The notes below the pieces were generated by a model. It was not told the origin of the DNA and did no database searches. It worked only from the letters and a program-made list of their open reading frames with translations. DNA of 14,214 bases, from positions 1-14,214 of the forward strand of contig CAYYSD010000077.1 of the NCBI GenBank assembly GCA_964474285.1, given 5' to 3'. Position 1 is the stretch's first letter, and every line of letters begins with the position of its first letter. Both the position numbers and the translations under genes were made by a program. The DNA comes from JACRBT01 sp964474285 (lineage in GTDB: Bacteria > Chloroflexota > Dehalococcoidia > Tepidiformales > Tepidiformaceae). Shown here piece by piece: positions 1 through 7,538 of this stretch.

Positions 1-387
1 GTGGGCAAAGACCTGCTCACGCTGGCGGTGAACGTCTCCAGGGAAGAAGCGTTGGAAATCGCCCGGCGGCAGCTGCGGGAAACGAACCCGCTCTTCATCG
101 GCGATGACCCGCTGCTCCACCCGGCCACGCTCGCCCGGCACATGATGACGCTGCTCAACTTCAACTATGACTACGGCCGCCCTTCGATCCATGTGAGCAC
201 GCACCTGCAGAACAAGCGGCGCGTGCATGCGGGCGAAAAGCTCGCGCTCACCGGGCACTACGTGAAGGCGTGGGAAAACCGCCACCACTACGGCGCGTTC
301 GACGGCAAATACATCGCCGAAGACGGCAGTGAAGTGGCGCGTTTCCGGCACACGAACATCTTCAAGGTCGCAAAGAAGGACGAGTAG
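1..387 (+). CDS. MaoC/FAS1-like hot-dog fold dehydratase (possibly 5'-partial)
   Basis: The 128-residue product resembles the hot-dog fold of MaoC-like or FAS1-type acyl dehydratases, which hydrate or dehydrate acyl-CoA thioesters in the cytoplasm. Visible hallmarks are an NPLF-type segment near residue 30, a conserved HPATLA stretch (about residues 40-46) where family members place the active-site helix, and a C-terminal half rich in beta-strand patterns (IHVSTHLQNKRRVHAGEKLALTG, about 63-85) ending in a 'RHTNIFKV' strand. The GTG at base 1 may be the true start or an internal valine, because the gene touches the window edge. Family members are often about 150 residues or twin hot-dogs, so an upstream part may be missing. 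The CoA transferase at 5584-6768 is also acyl-CoA related but is not in the same operon. The fold is fairly secure; the substrate is unknown. Confidence 0.7.
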   Translation: MGKDLLTLAVNVSREEALEIARRQLRETNPLFIGDDPLLHPATLARHMMTLLNFNYDYGRPSIHVSTHLQNKRRVHAGEKLALTGHYVKAWENRHHYGAFDGKYIAEDGSEVARFRHTNIFKVAKKDE

Positions 388-472
388 CTCGCGCCGCGGA
401 CCAAGTGTCGCTGAAATGGGGAACCAGCGGCACATGCCAGCCTGTGTTGGTCAGGTTAGCGTGATGGGGACG

Positions 473-495
473 AGCGGCGCGCTTAAGGCGCCGCT
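473..495 (+). repeat. 8-bp inverted repeat (hairpin) in the leader of the membrane-protein gene
   Basis: AGCGGCGC (473-480) and GCGCCGCT (488-495) are perfect reverse complements around a 7-base loop that contains CTTAAG. Only two T residues follow. It could be a weak terminator for the hot-dog gene, a leader hairpin or an operator. It ends 17 bases before the ATG at 513, just ahead of the Shine-Dalgarno sequence GGAG (502-505). Confidence 0.5.
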
Positions 496-512
496 TCCGT
501 CGGAGTCGTGCC

Positions 513-1433
513 ATGCGCACACAGGTATTGGCGGCCCCGTCGCATCCACGGCCCGGAGTGGTGGGAATCGCGGCCCGGTTAGCGGCGTTCGCGATTGTTG
601 CTGCCGGCGCTGCAGTCGTCATCGCTGCCCAGGCCGATGGCGACAAGAAAGGCATCGGCGGCGTCCTGCGATTTCGGGAGGACGGGAACGGGATCACCGT
701 GTACGGCGGAGTCCTGCTCGCGCTGTTCATCGCTGTCACCGCTACGCTCGTGGGCACGCTGGTAGCAGCGGGCAGGGATCGCTCGCTGCTCATTTCCGGC
801 TGGGCGCTTGCGAAGGTGCTCCTGCTGCTATCTGTCGTCTTCATGTTCGCCTTCCCCGACCTTTCGCAGTTCGAAGGCAAGTCGTTGACGTATCGCGCGG
901 TGCTCTACCCGACTCTCGGGTACCTGCCGATGGCTTTGTATGCCTGGCGCGGGCGGCCCGGTCCGTTCCCATTCGTGCTTGATTTCTGCCTCACGTTCGC
1001 GTTGACCTTTGACATCGTCAGCAACGACCTGCACTGGTACGGAACGTGGCTGCACTGGGACGACACGGTCCACTTCTTCAACACGTTCCCGATCATGATT
1101 CTCGTGACCGCGGTGTTCCTGTCGCTCGAGCACGTTGGCCGGATTCGTCTCGGGTTCTGGGGATGCTTTTTCTTCGCATTCTGTGTCTACGCCCTGGTCC
1201 ACAGCCTCTGGGAGATGGAGGAGTTCGCGCTCGATCGCTTCCTCGGAACGAACCTCCAGCCGGGAGGCATGGAGGAGGCCACCCGCAACAACATCGCCGG
1301 CCTGGTCGCGAGCATGCTGACGGCGGCAATCCTGCTCTGGTGGAGAAGGCTCGGGGAACTCGAGGCCCGGGTGAGCGCCCCGTTCGGAGAGTATGCCGGG
1401 CGCGTACGGCGTGGCCGCTCCCGAGACTCCTGA
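513..1433 (+). CDS. YjdF/DUF2238-like polytopic membrane protein
   Basis: This 306-residue protein has about eight hydrophobic helices. They start near residues 17, 45, 73 and 112, and then run through FPFVLDFCLTFALTF, FPIMILVTAVFLSL, FWGCFFFAFCVYALV and IAGLVASMLTAAILL. Between and after the later helices lie polar motifs: HWDDTVHFFN (H181, D183, D184, H187), HSLWEMEEF (H230, E234, E236, E237) and EEATRNNIAG. This 'D-x-x-H ... WE-x-x-E ... T-x-x-N' pattern within membrane helices resembles the YjdF/DUF2238 family, whose biochemical role is unknown. The start ATG is well supported by GGAG at 502-505 with a 7-base spacer. The CPBP-like gene follows within about 10 bases on the same strand, so co-transcription is likely. 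I infer the family from motif layout, not from an alignment. Confidence 0.7.
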   Translation: MRTQVLAAPSHPRPGVVGIAARLAAFAIVAAGAAVVIAAQADGDKKGIGGVLRFREDGNGITVYGGVLLALFIAVTATLVGTLVAAGRDRSLLISGWALAKVLLLLSVVFMFAFPDLSQFEGKSLTYRAVLYPTLGYLPMALYAWRGRPGPFPFVLDFCLTFALTFDIVSNDLHWYGTWLHWDDTVHFFNTFPIMILVTAVFLSLEHVGRIRLGFWGCFFFAFCVYALVHSLWEMEEFALDRFLGTNLQPGGMEEATRNNIAGLVASMLTAAILLWWRRLGELEARVSAPFGEYAGRVRRGRSRDS

Positions 1434-1441
1434 TTCGCAAG

Positions 1442-2059
1442 GTGTTCCAGGCGCCACCCGCGGATGTGACACCCGACAACGGACCTGGCGTTTGCATCGC
1501 CATGTCCGTCGTAGTGGGTCTTTGGATCCCCTACCTGGCCGTCAACACAATGTATCCGTCCGCGGAGTTCACTTATGCAGCGGGGCTCGTCGTAGCCGTC
1601 GCCTCAGTCGTCGTACTCCTGTTGGGGGGCATCCAGCCGCCAGGTGCCGGAATCCGTTTGGCGCGGCCCGGGAAGCTCACGATCGTGGTGATACCGGCTA
1701 CCACGATGCTGGCCGTGATTGGGTTCGCGCTCGTCGATCGGATTCAACCGTGGGAGTGGAAGGCCATTCTGTTCGCGGCGCCCGCAAGCGCCTTCGCCCA
1801 AGAGCTGTACTTTCGCGCCGCCCTTCCTTCGGCACTTCGCCGGGGGTGGTCGTTGTCCCCGCGAGCAGCAAACGTCTGCCAGGCGGCCCTCTTCGCGGCC
1901 TGGCATGCGCGAGCATTCACCGTGGTCGCCGTTCCAACGGCCGTGGTCGTTGTCATGTTGGCATTTGTGGTGGGCCTTGCCTGGGGAACGCTGGCGGCGC
2001 GGGACCGCACTGTATTCTGGGTCGTGAGTCAGCACTGCTTCTTTCTCGCGGTCCAGTGA
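1442..2059 (+). CDS. CPBP (Abi/Rce1-like) intramembrane protease homologue, atypical catalytic motifs
   Basis: About 205 residues with roughly seven membrane helices. Near residue 122 is AQELYFRAAL, matching family motif 1 (EExxxR) except that the first glutamate is Gln. Further on, FAAWH matches motif 2 (FxxxH). The protein ends in VVSQHCFFLAVQ, where the motif-3 histidine is present but the usual Asn four residues later is Leu, and the chain stops almost at once. In Rce1-type enzymes these E, H, H and N residues form the active site, so activity is doubtful. The start is uncertain. GTG 1442, 8 bases after the preceding stop, gives a complete first helix (GVCIAMSVVVGLWIPYLAV), whereas ATG 1502 would cut into it. 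Neither has a clear Shine-Dalgarno sequence. Relatives act in prenyl-protein processing, bacteriocin immunity or regulated proteolysis; the role here is unknown. Confidence 0.72.
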   Translation: MFQAPPADVTPDNGPGVCIAMSVVVGLWIPYLAVNTMYPSAEFTYAAGLVVAVASVVVLLLGGIQPPGAGIRLARPGKLTIVVIPATTMLAVIGFALVDRIQPWEWKAILFAAPASAFAQELYFRAALPSALRRGWSLSPRAANVCQAALFAAWHARAFTVVAVPTAVVVVMLAFVVGLAWGTLAARDRTVFWVVSQHCFFLAVQ

Positions 2060-2118
2060 CTCCCGGAAACGCCCGGGCTTGCCTTCGCGCGCCAGGCGAT
2101 CCAGTATCGCGCCACACG

Positions 2119-5013
2119 ATGGCAAGCCCTGTTTCGTTACGATCCTCCGGCTCGGCCACACTGGCCGGGCGCATTGAAGAGCGCGCACGTATTGAGCGCG
2201 CCTACCGCGATGTGGCCTCGGGCGGTCCCGCCGTGGTGTTGGTGACGGGCGAAGCGGGCGCCGGGAAGTCCCGTCTGATCAGTGAAGTGGCCCGCCAACT
2301 GGAGCTAGAGGGCGCTCGCCTGCTTACGGGGTTCGCGCTTCCGGGCGAAGGTGTTCCTCCGCTTTTCGCCCTCGAGCGGCCCTTGCGGACGCTGCTCGCG
2401 GATGACGACCTCGCCATCCCTCAAACGGTTCGTACGATCGTCTCCGTGGCTGTCTCGGGTGGTGCGGACCAGGAAGAGCTGGCCAGGCTGACTGCCGCGG
2501 CAGAACAGCTTCGCGTCTTTGAAGGCGTCGCCCAGCTGCTGGAGGCAGCCGCCGCCCAACGCCCGCTCGTGCTGGTGCTCGACGATCTGCAATGGGCTGG
2601 GGCCGGTCTCTGGGATCTGCTGGCCTACGTCGTCCGCGTGCTTCCGGCCAGCGCGCTGCTCATCCTCGTTGCCGCCCGCGACGAGGTGCTTCGAACCGAT
2701 GCCCCGATGGCGCGGTCCATCGGGGAGATCAGCAGACTGCGTCGTCTGTCCCACGTCCCTGTTCCCGGCCTCTCCGCCGAAGATATCGAGCAGCTTGCGG
2801 AGGCACTTCTGGGCAGGCGCCCTTCGCCTGCGCTGCGCGACCACTTGTTCGCGCGCACGGCGGGAAACGCATTCTTCTGCGAAGAGGTCCTGGCGGACTA
2901 TGTCCGCCGCGGATTGATGGAAGACGACGGTTCCGTGATCTCGCTTCTACCCGGCCGAGACATGGACGCCACCATCCCGTACACACTCAAGTTGGCACTG
3001 AGCGAGAGGATCGCGGAGCTTGGGGCTGGAGACGAAAGCCTGCTTTCGTACGCGGCCGTCGCCGGGCGGACTTTCCCGTCGGAACTGCTGGCGGCGGCGA
3101 CGGGCCGATCTCCGGCGGATGTTGGCGATGCGCTGCGCCGAGCCGAGAGTGCCGGGCTGTTCGTTCGCTCCGGTAGCGAGTGGTCGTTTCGCCACGACCT
3201 CCTGCGAGAGGCGCTCATGGAGGAGGCCGGCGAACGGCTGCCACGGCTGCACGCCGCGATCGCACACGCGCTCGAGTCGGGTTCGAGGCAAGAGAGCGAC
3301 TACTCGTTGCTGGCGCGGGTGGCAGGGCACTATGGCGCGGCAGGTGAAAGCGCTCTCGCGGCGCAGGCTGCGATTGGAGCAGCGAAGGCGGCCTTGCGCG
3401 GACGGATGTTCGACGAGGCCGCCCATCAGGCGCGAACGGCGGCCGCCGAGTCACGCCGCGTTTCCGCGGAGGACGAATGGCGACTTGCGTGGGAGGCGAA
3501 CCTCCTGCTGGGCAATGCCGAACTCGAAGCGGGGAACTACCCGGCGGCAGAGACAGCGTTCCGTTCGGCCATCGAAGCCGCCGAGCGGGGCGATGACCGG
3601 GCGAGGGCGATGGCGTGGGCAGGACTTGCCTCCGCATTTCGACACCGCGAAATGCCCGCCGACGCCATCGCATGCCTGGACCGGGCGATCCCGGCACTGG
3701 AAGGCGCAGACCTGGCTGAGGCATTGGTGGACTACGCAACCGTGGCGGGCCTCACTCTCGGGGACTACGCGGGCGCCGAATCCGCCGCCAATCGTGCCAT
3801 CGCGATTGGCCGCGAGTTGGATGCGCCCGGGCTCATTGCGAAAGGAGAGCTTGCCCTCGCGAACGCCCGAACGCGGTCTGAAGGACCCGTGAGCGCGCGG
3901 CCGCTACTTCGTTCAGCGTTGGCGCAGGCCGAAGCAGCCGGTGACGCGGCCCTCGGCACGGAAATCGCAGCGTCGCTGTCGAATTCGTACTACTGGACGG
4001 GCGAGCTGCGCGATGCGGAAAGGTTCGGCCGGCGGAGGCTGGAACTTGCTGAGCGAGGTCACGATGTCTTCGGGTTGCGGCACGCGCATTCATGGCTGGC
4101 GCTCCTGGCCGCCACGAGGGGGGAGTGGACGGAGGCACGGACGTTGCTGGCGGAGGCCGAGCCTGCCCTTTCCCGCCTTTCGAACCCGGAACCGGTGGCG
4201 TTCATCCGGGTGGTGGAGAGTTTCATCTGTCTCCGGCTGGGCGATGCTGAGGAAGCCTATGCGGCCTGCCGAACCGCACTCGACGCGCTGGAACCGCTGG
4301 GCCCGGCAACTACGCTGTGGTACGCCGGGCTGCTCATCCAGGCGTGCATCGCCTCGGGCAGGCTCCCCGAGGCCGAGCGCGAACTCGCGGCGCAGGAGGC
4401 ACGCATCCGTGAACTTCCGGAGTCTGCGTTGCCCGGGCGATCTGCAAGGGCAGTGCTCGCGCTCGTCTACGCGGGCCTCGGCATGCCGGAGCGAGGCGCG
4501 GAATGCGAGCGGGCATTGAGCGGCTATGCGTCCGACTTCCACTGGAGCCCCGTTGAGCGGTCGCTTGCCGCGCTCGCGGCGCTACGAGGGGATTTCGAAG
4601 AAGCGCTGAGGAGACTAGAGGCGGTGGAGCAGTGGGCTCGCGCCGAGGGAGCCCGTCCGGATCTCGCGCTGGCACTGGCGTCCCGGGCACAACTCCTGCC
4701 GGCGGAGCATGCGGAACGGCCCGCAATCATCACCGAGGCTCGCTCCCTGCTCGTTGAACTGGGGATGAAGGCTGACCTCGCGCGGCTCAACGCGCTCCCC
4801 CCTGAACGTGTGCGGGCCCCGTTCGCACTGACCCCGCGCGAAGTCGAGGTCTTGCGGCTGGTGGCCGCGGGCTACACCAACCGCGAAGTGGCCGATGTGC
4901 TGGTCATCAGCGAGCGGACCGTTATCAACCACCTGAGCCACATCTTCCCCAAGATCGAGGTCGACAACCGCGCGGGGGCGACCGCCTTCGCGCATCGCCA
5001 CAAGCTCGTTTAA
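2119..5013 (+). CDS. Large LuxR-family ATPase regulator (LAL/MalT-like: AAA + TPR-like + HTH)
   Basis: A 964-residue cytoplasmic transcription regulator. The N-terminal STAND-type AAA ATPase opens with LAGR..E, then Walker A GEAGAGKS (residues 44-51) and Walker B LVLVLDDLQWA (about 150-160). A long alanine-rich helical middle (about 330-890) has TPR-like repeats such as 'LGNAELEAGNYPAAETAFRSAIE' and 'RGEWTEARTLLAEAEPAL'. The C-terminus (902-964) is a textbook GerE/LuxR helix-turn-helix: LTPREVEVLRLVAAGYTNREVADVL, then ISERTVINHLSHIFPKI. Such proteins usually sense a ligand or partner through the TPR region and activate nearby genes. ATG 2119 sits just ahead of the conserved LAGR segment. GTG 2056, which overlaps the CPBP stop as GTGA, would add 21 residues with no visible domain. 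Neither has a good Shine-Dalgarno sequence. The frame stays open back to 1393, but that part only shadows the protease gene. Likely targets are the upstream membrane genes or the cupin gene; this is inference. Confidence 0.9.
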   Translation: MASPVSLRSSGSATLAGRIEERARIERAYRDVASGGPAVVLVTGEAGAGKSRLISEVARQLELEGARLLTGFALPGEGVPPLFALERPLRTLLADDDLAIPQTVRTIVSVAVSGGADQEELARLTAAAEQLRVFEGVAQLLEAAAAQRPLVLVLDDLQWAGAGLWDLLAYVVRVLPASALLILVAARDEVLRTDAPMARSIGEISRLRRLSHVPVPGLSAEDIEQLAEALLGRRPSPALRDHLFARTAGNAFFCEEVLADYVRRGLMEDDGSVISLLPGRDMDATIPYTLKLALSERIAELGAGDESLLSYAAVAGRTFPSELLAAATGRSPADVGDALRRAESAGLFVRSGSEWSFRHDLLREALMEEAGERLPRLHAAIAHALESGSRQESDYSLLARVAGHYGAAGESALAAQAAIGAAKAALRGRMFDEAAHQARTAAAESRRVSAEDEWRLAWEANLLLGNAELEAGNYPAAETAFRSAIEAAERGDDRARAMAWAGLASAFRHREMPADAIACLDRAIPALEGADLAEALVDYATVAGLTLGDYAGAESAANRAIAIGRELDAPGLIAKGELALANARTRSEGPVSARPLLRSALAQAEAAGDAALGTEIAASLSNSYYWTGELRDAERFGRRRLELAERGHDVFGLRHAHSWLALLAATRGEWTEARTLLAEAEPALSRLSNPEPVAFIRVVESFICLRLGDAEEAYAACRTALDALEPLGPATTLWYAGLLIQACIASGRLPEAERELAAQEARIRELPESALPGRSARAVLALVYAGLGMPERGAECERALSGYASDFHWSPVERSLAALAALRGDFEEALRRLEAVEQWARAEGARPDLALALASRAQLLPAEHAERPAIITEARSLLVELGMKADLARLNALPPERVRAPFALTPREVEVLRLVAAGYTNREVADVLVISERTVINHLSHIFPKIEVDNRAGATAFAHRHKLV

Positions 5014-5043
5014 GGGCAGGGATCTGTGACAAAACTACCATGC

Positions 5044-5061
5044 CGCCCGTCACAACGGGCG
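5044..5061 (+). repeat. 7-bp inverted repeat downstream of the LuxR gene
   Basis: CGCCCGT (5044-5050) and ACGGGCG (5055-5061) form a perfect stem with the 4-base loop CACA, 31 bases past the regulator stop. There is no T-tract, so it is not a canonical terminator. It overlaps the candidate -35 of the cupin promoter and could be an operator. Confidence 0.4.
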
Positions 5062-5077
5062 CATCGCACGGTACAAA
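5049..5077 (+). promoter_or_regulatory. Putative sigma-70-type promoter of the cupin gene
   Basis: GTCACA (5049-5054, 4/6 to TTGACA) lies 17 bases before TACAAA (5072-5077, 4/6 to TATAAT). Transcription would start near 5084, giving a leader of about 85 bases that contains the SD-masking hairpin. It is a weak match found by eye. Confidence 0.3.
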
Positions 5078-5123
5078 AGATGAGAACTCCCTGCGATGGC
5101 AGCCGGGCCTGCGCTCCCTAGCC

Positions 5124-5163
5124 TTCTCCTTGCCCGGAGGACTTCCGGAGCAAGCCAGGAGAA
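5124..5163 (+). promoter_or_regulatory. Leader hairpin that pairs the cupin gene's Shine-Dalgarno sequence
   Basis: TTCTCCT (5124-5130) is the exact reverse complement of AGGAGAA (5157-5163), which holds the Shine-Dalgarno sequence for the ATG at 5170. Inside this, TGC (5131-5133) pairs with GCA (5150-5152) and CCGGA (5134-5138) pairs with TCCGG (5144-5148), around the loop GGACT. That is 15 base pairs interrupted by one bulged A (5149) and the four bases AGCC (5153-5156). CCGGGC (5103-5108) can instead pair with GCCCGG (5132-5137), which would open the lower hairpin. The pairing is read directly; a regulatory role is inference. Confidence 0.5.
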
Positions 5164-5169
5164 CAGGAA

Positions 5170-5526
5170 ATGCCCACCGCAGAACGCAAGGACCTCAAGA
5201 CCCCCGAAGAGTCCCGCAGCTTCCCGAAGGGCAAGCTCGAACTCGTAAACATCGGCGGAGGAGTGGTCGGCAAGCTGACGCTTGAGCCGGGATGGCGCTG
5301 GTCGGAGCACGTCAAACCGCTCGCCGGCACCGAATGGTGCGAAGCCCCGCACTTCCAGTACCACGTTTCCGGCACACTCCACGTGAAGCAGATGGACGGC
5401 GTTGAGTTCGATGCGGTCCCCGGCGACGTCACCGCTTTGCCTTCGGGACACGACGCATGGGTTGTCGGCAACGACCCGGTCGTCGTCATCGATTGGTCCG
5501 GCGCGAGCAACTACGCGGCGAAGTGA
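5170..5526 (+). CDS. Small single-domain cupin protein
   Basis: A 118-residue protein with the beta-barrel pattern of small cupins: KLELVNIGGGVVGKLTLEPGWRWSEHV (about 20-46), then APHFQYHVSGTLHVKQMDG, and the second motif PGDVTALPSGHDAWVVGNDPVVVIDW ending in a conserved-looking SGASNYA tail. Histidines in WSEHV, APHFQYH and PSGHDAW could hold a metal, as in other cupins, but the first motif is not the classical HxH form. Substrate and reaction cannot be told; relatives include small stress-associated or hypothetical cupins. ATG 5170 is well placed behind AGGAG (5157-5161) with an 8-base spacer. The gene stands alone between a candidate promoter and a strong terminator. It lies 156 bases behind the LuxR-type regulator and is a plausible target of it. 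Translation may be limited by the leader hairpin. Confidence 0.85.
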   Translation: MPTAERKDLKTPEESRSFPKGKLELVNIGGGVVGKLTLEPGWRWSEHVKPLAGTEWCEAPHFQYHVSGTLHVKQMDGVEFDAVPGDVTALPSGHDAWVVGNDPVVVIDWSGASNYAAK

Positions 5527-5553
5527 GCCGCACTCGTCGCCGCCATCAGGTCG

Positions 5554-5579
5554 AGCCCGCGTGCACAGCGCGGGCTTTT
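5554..5579 (+). terminator. Rho-independent terminator of the cupin gene
   Basis: AGCCCGCG (5554-5561) and CGCGGGCT (5569-5576) form a perfect 8-bp stem with a 7-base loop, running into TTTT (5576-5579). It lies 28 bases after the cupin stop and only a few bases from the end of the convergent CoA transferase gene. Confidence 0.85.
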
Positions 5580-5583
5580 GACT

Positions 5584-6768
5584 TCAGACGACAGCGCCCA
5601 TCTCTTTGAGTTTCGCGACCTGCGTCTCTGTCAGGCCGAGTTCCTTCGTGAGCACTTCGACCGTGTGTTCGCCGAGCTGCGGCGCGATCTTCAGCGGCGC
5701 CTGGGACTGCGGCATCAACACGGGATTGCGGAAGAGCTTTCGCGGACCATCAACAGGGTGCTCGACCGTTTGCACGAGCCCACGCTCCGTGAGATGGGGG
5801 TCGGTGAAGAGGTCGAGCGTATCGAGGACTGCGCTGCACGGGACGCCGTGGCCCGCGAGTTCATGCATGGCCTCATACTTCGTTCGTTCGAGGCACCACT
5901 CAGCGGTGATGGCGTAGAGGGCCTCGGCGTTCTCGGTGCGGAGTGCGGGCGTGAGAAAGCGTTCGTCGGCGGTGAGTTCCGGGCGGCTGATTGCCACACA
6001 GAACGTGTCGAACTGCGTCGAAGTGGAGCAGTAGACGAAGACGTAGTCGTTGGGACCGTCGCCCTTGCTGCGATAGATGCCGCTGGGGGCACCGCGGCGG
6101 TTGCCAAGCCGTTGTTGCGGTTGTTCGCCCCACGCGACCAAACCGGTGGTTTTCATGAAGAAGGTGACCGCCTCCTGCATGGAGGCTTCGATCTGTTCCC
6201 CCTCGCCGGTGCGGAGCTTCTTCACATACGCTGCAAGAATCGCAAACGCCATCTGGATACCCGTCCCGGAATCGCCGATGGTTGGCTGGACCATCGTGGG
6301 CGGTCCGCCGGGTTCGCCGGTGATGGAGAACGTGCCCGCCGCTGCCTGCGCGACCCAGTCGTAGCTGTTGTAGTTCGCGTAGGGGCCCCAGGTGCCAAAC
6401 CCTTTGATGCGGGCATAGATGATGCCCGGGTTGCGTTCCTTCATGGTCTCGTAGCCAAGGTTCATCTTCTCGATGACGCCCGGCCCATAGTTCTCCACGA
6501 AGACATCGAACTTTGGGGCGAGGTTGAGGAGGATATCCCGGCCTTCGGGTTTGGTCAGGTCGAGCGCGATGCTGCGCTTGTTGCTGTTGTAGTTCAGGAA
6601 GTATTGCGAGGTACGAACATTGTCGCGGCGGACGCCGCGCCCGGGGTCGCCGCGTGGCGGTTCCACCTTGACGACATCGGCGCCCATCCACGCGAGCATC
6701 TGCGTGCACGAAGTCCCCGCTTCGTACTGAGTCATATCGAGGACACGCATTCCATCAAGTGCCGGCAT
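5584..6768 (-). CDS. CaiB/BaiF family (family III) CoA transferase
   Basis: A 394-residue cytoplasmic enzyme of the usual family length, moving CoA between carboxylic acids via aspartyl-CoA thioester chemistry. The N-terminus LDGMRVLDMTQYEAGTSCTQMLAWMGADVVKVEPPRGDPGR is the family signature. It is followed by NSNKRSIALDLTKPEGRDIL, DVFVENYGPGVIEKMNLGYE and IIYARIKGFGTWGPY. The catalytic aspartate is D166 in PTIGDSGTG, in the position of Asp169 of formyl-CoA transferase. Later come the GEGEQIEASMQEA segment and a GVPCSAVLDTLDLFTDPHLTERGL C-terminal half. The start ATG (6766-6768 on the complement) has the Shine-Dalgarno sequence GAGGTGG six bases upstream. The substrate is unknown; formyl, carnitine, mesaconyl and bile-acid types share these motifs. 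It is divergent from the MBL hydrolase gene, with 65 bases between the two starts. Confidence 0.93.
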   Translation of the reverse strand: MPALDGMRVLDMTQYEAGTSCTQMLAWMGADVVKVEPPRGDPGRGVRRDNVRTSQYFLNYNSNKRSIALDLTKPEGRDILLNLAPKFDVFVENYGPGVIEKMNLGYETMKERNPGIIYARIKGFGTWGPYANYNSYDWVAQAAAGTFSITGEPGGPPTMVQPTIGDSGTGIQMAFAILAAYVKKLRTGEGEQIEASMQEAVTFFMKTTGLVAWGEQPQQRLGNRRGAPSGIYRSKGDGPNDYVFVYCSTSTQFDTFCVAISRPELTADERFLTPALRTENAEALYAITAEWCLERTKYEAMHELAGHGVPCSAVLDTLDLFTDPHLTERGLVQTVEHPVDGPRKLFRNPVLMPQSQAPLKIAPQLGEHTVEVLTKELGLTETQVAKLKEMGAVV

Positions 6769-6791
6769 GGTTCACCACCTCTGAGGGCACG

Positions 6792-6821
6792 ATTCTACGC
6801 CCCTGCGGGCGTGGGTGTTGA
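6792..6821 (-). promoter_or_regulatory. Putative sigma-70-type promoter of the CoA transferase gene
   Basis: Read on the minus strand, TCAACA (complement of 6816-6821, 4/6 to TTGACA) and TAGAAT (complement of 6792-6797, 5/6 to TATAAT) are 18 bases apart. The implied leader is about 17 bases and contains the GAGGTGG ribosome site (6775-6781). Found by eye only. Confidence 0.35.
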
Positions 6822-6833
6822 GCCTGGGGTAAG

Positions 6834-7538
6834 GTGAGGAGTGTGACGATTTCGCCCGCGGAACCCGGCAGCCCGCTGATCGTGATCCCGTTCCGGCACG
6901 GGCCGTTCTGGAACTTCTCCTACCTCGTGGCATGTGTGGAGACGCGTGAAGCCGCCGTCATCGACCCTGCCTGGGATGTCGCATCGATCCTCGGGGCCGC
7001 GGAGGCGAGCGGGTTCAGAATCACCACGACACTGCTCACCCATGGGCACGGGGACCATGCCCACGAGACGGAAGCCCTGGTTGCCGCGACCGGGGCGCGC
7101 GTCTTTGCCCATTCCGCCGAGGTCCCCGACGTACGCCGGCTGTATGGCGGCCCGCTCTCCGATATCACCGGGGACGAAGCTCTTCGGCTGGGCAAACTGG
7201 AGATGCAGATCTGGCACACGCCCGGGCACAGCGCGGGTTCGCTCATGCTCCTGTGCGAAGGGCGCCTCTTCAGCGGCGACACACTGCTGGTGGGGGCAGC
7301 TGGCCGGCCCGGCTCCGAGCCGGATTCGGTTCGGAGACTCTGGGAGTCGATCGATCTGCGCATCCGCCCCCTCCCCCCGGAAACGATGGTGCTTCCCGGG
7401 CACGATTCGGGCCCGGAGCGCTTCTCCACGGTCGGCCGGGAGCTTGAACGCGTTCCCGCTCTCCGGGCGGCCGACTTCACCGGATTCGTGACGGCACTCG
7501 AGCGGGCGACCGGGAGGAGCCTCGCGGCTGCAGACTAG
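6834..7538 (+). CDS. Metallo-beta-lactamase-fold hydrolase (glyoxalase II-like)
   Basis: A 234-residue cytoplasmic hydrolase with a full two-metal MBL site: THGHGDH gives H70, H72, D74 and H75, HTPGHS gives H132, SGDTL gives D149 and PGHDSG gives H190. The opening FRHGPFWNFSYLVAC...AAVIDPAWD is the usual first strand pair. The domain order matches glyoxalase II / persulfide dioxygenase-like thioester hydrolases, but the C-terminal substrate domain of true glyoxalase II is not obvious, so the substrate is open. GTG 6834 is used; a second GTG at 6843 would have its AGGA only two bases away, which is too close. The gene diverges from the CoA transferase gene across a 65-base region that must hold both promoters. 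No rare or missing residues are seen. Confidence 0.92.
   Translation: MRSVTISPAEPGSPLIVIPFRHGPFWNFSYLVACVETREAAVIDPAWDVASILGAAEASGFRITTTLLTHGHGDHAHETEALVAATGARVFAHSAEVPDVRRLYGGPLSDITGDEALRLGKLEMQIWHTPGHSAGSLMLLCEGRLFSGDTLLVGAAGRPGSEPDSVRRLWESIDLRIRPLPPETMVLPGHDSGPERFSTVGRELERVPALRAADFTGFVTALERATGRSLAAAD

Noticed and set aside
1393..2118. The LuxR reading frame stays open about 240 codons upstream, suggesting a much longer protein.
   Set aside because: The added part is arginine/glycine-rich shadow sequence over the CPBP gene, whose membrane helices and motifs are clearly in another frame. The conserved AAA domain begins just after ATG 2119.
5025..5054. TGTGAC ... GTCACA as a CRP-type binding site.
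   Set aside because: The arms are 18 bases apart, whereas CRP-type sites need about 6. Overlap with another hairpin makes chance likely.
5578..6837. A 419-codon open frame on the plus strand opposite the CoA transferase.
   Set aside because: It mirrors the third-position GC bias of the minus-strand gene and shows no domain. The CoA transferase has all family motifs and a good ribosome site.
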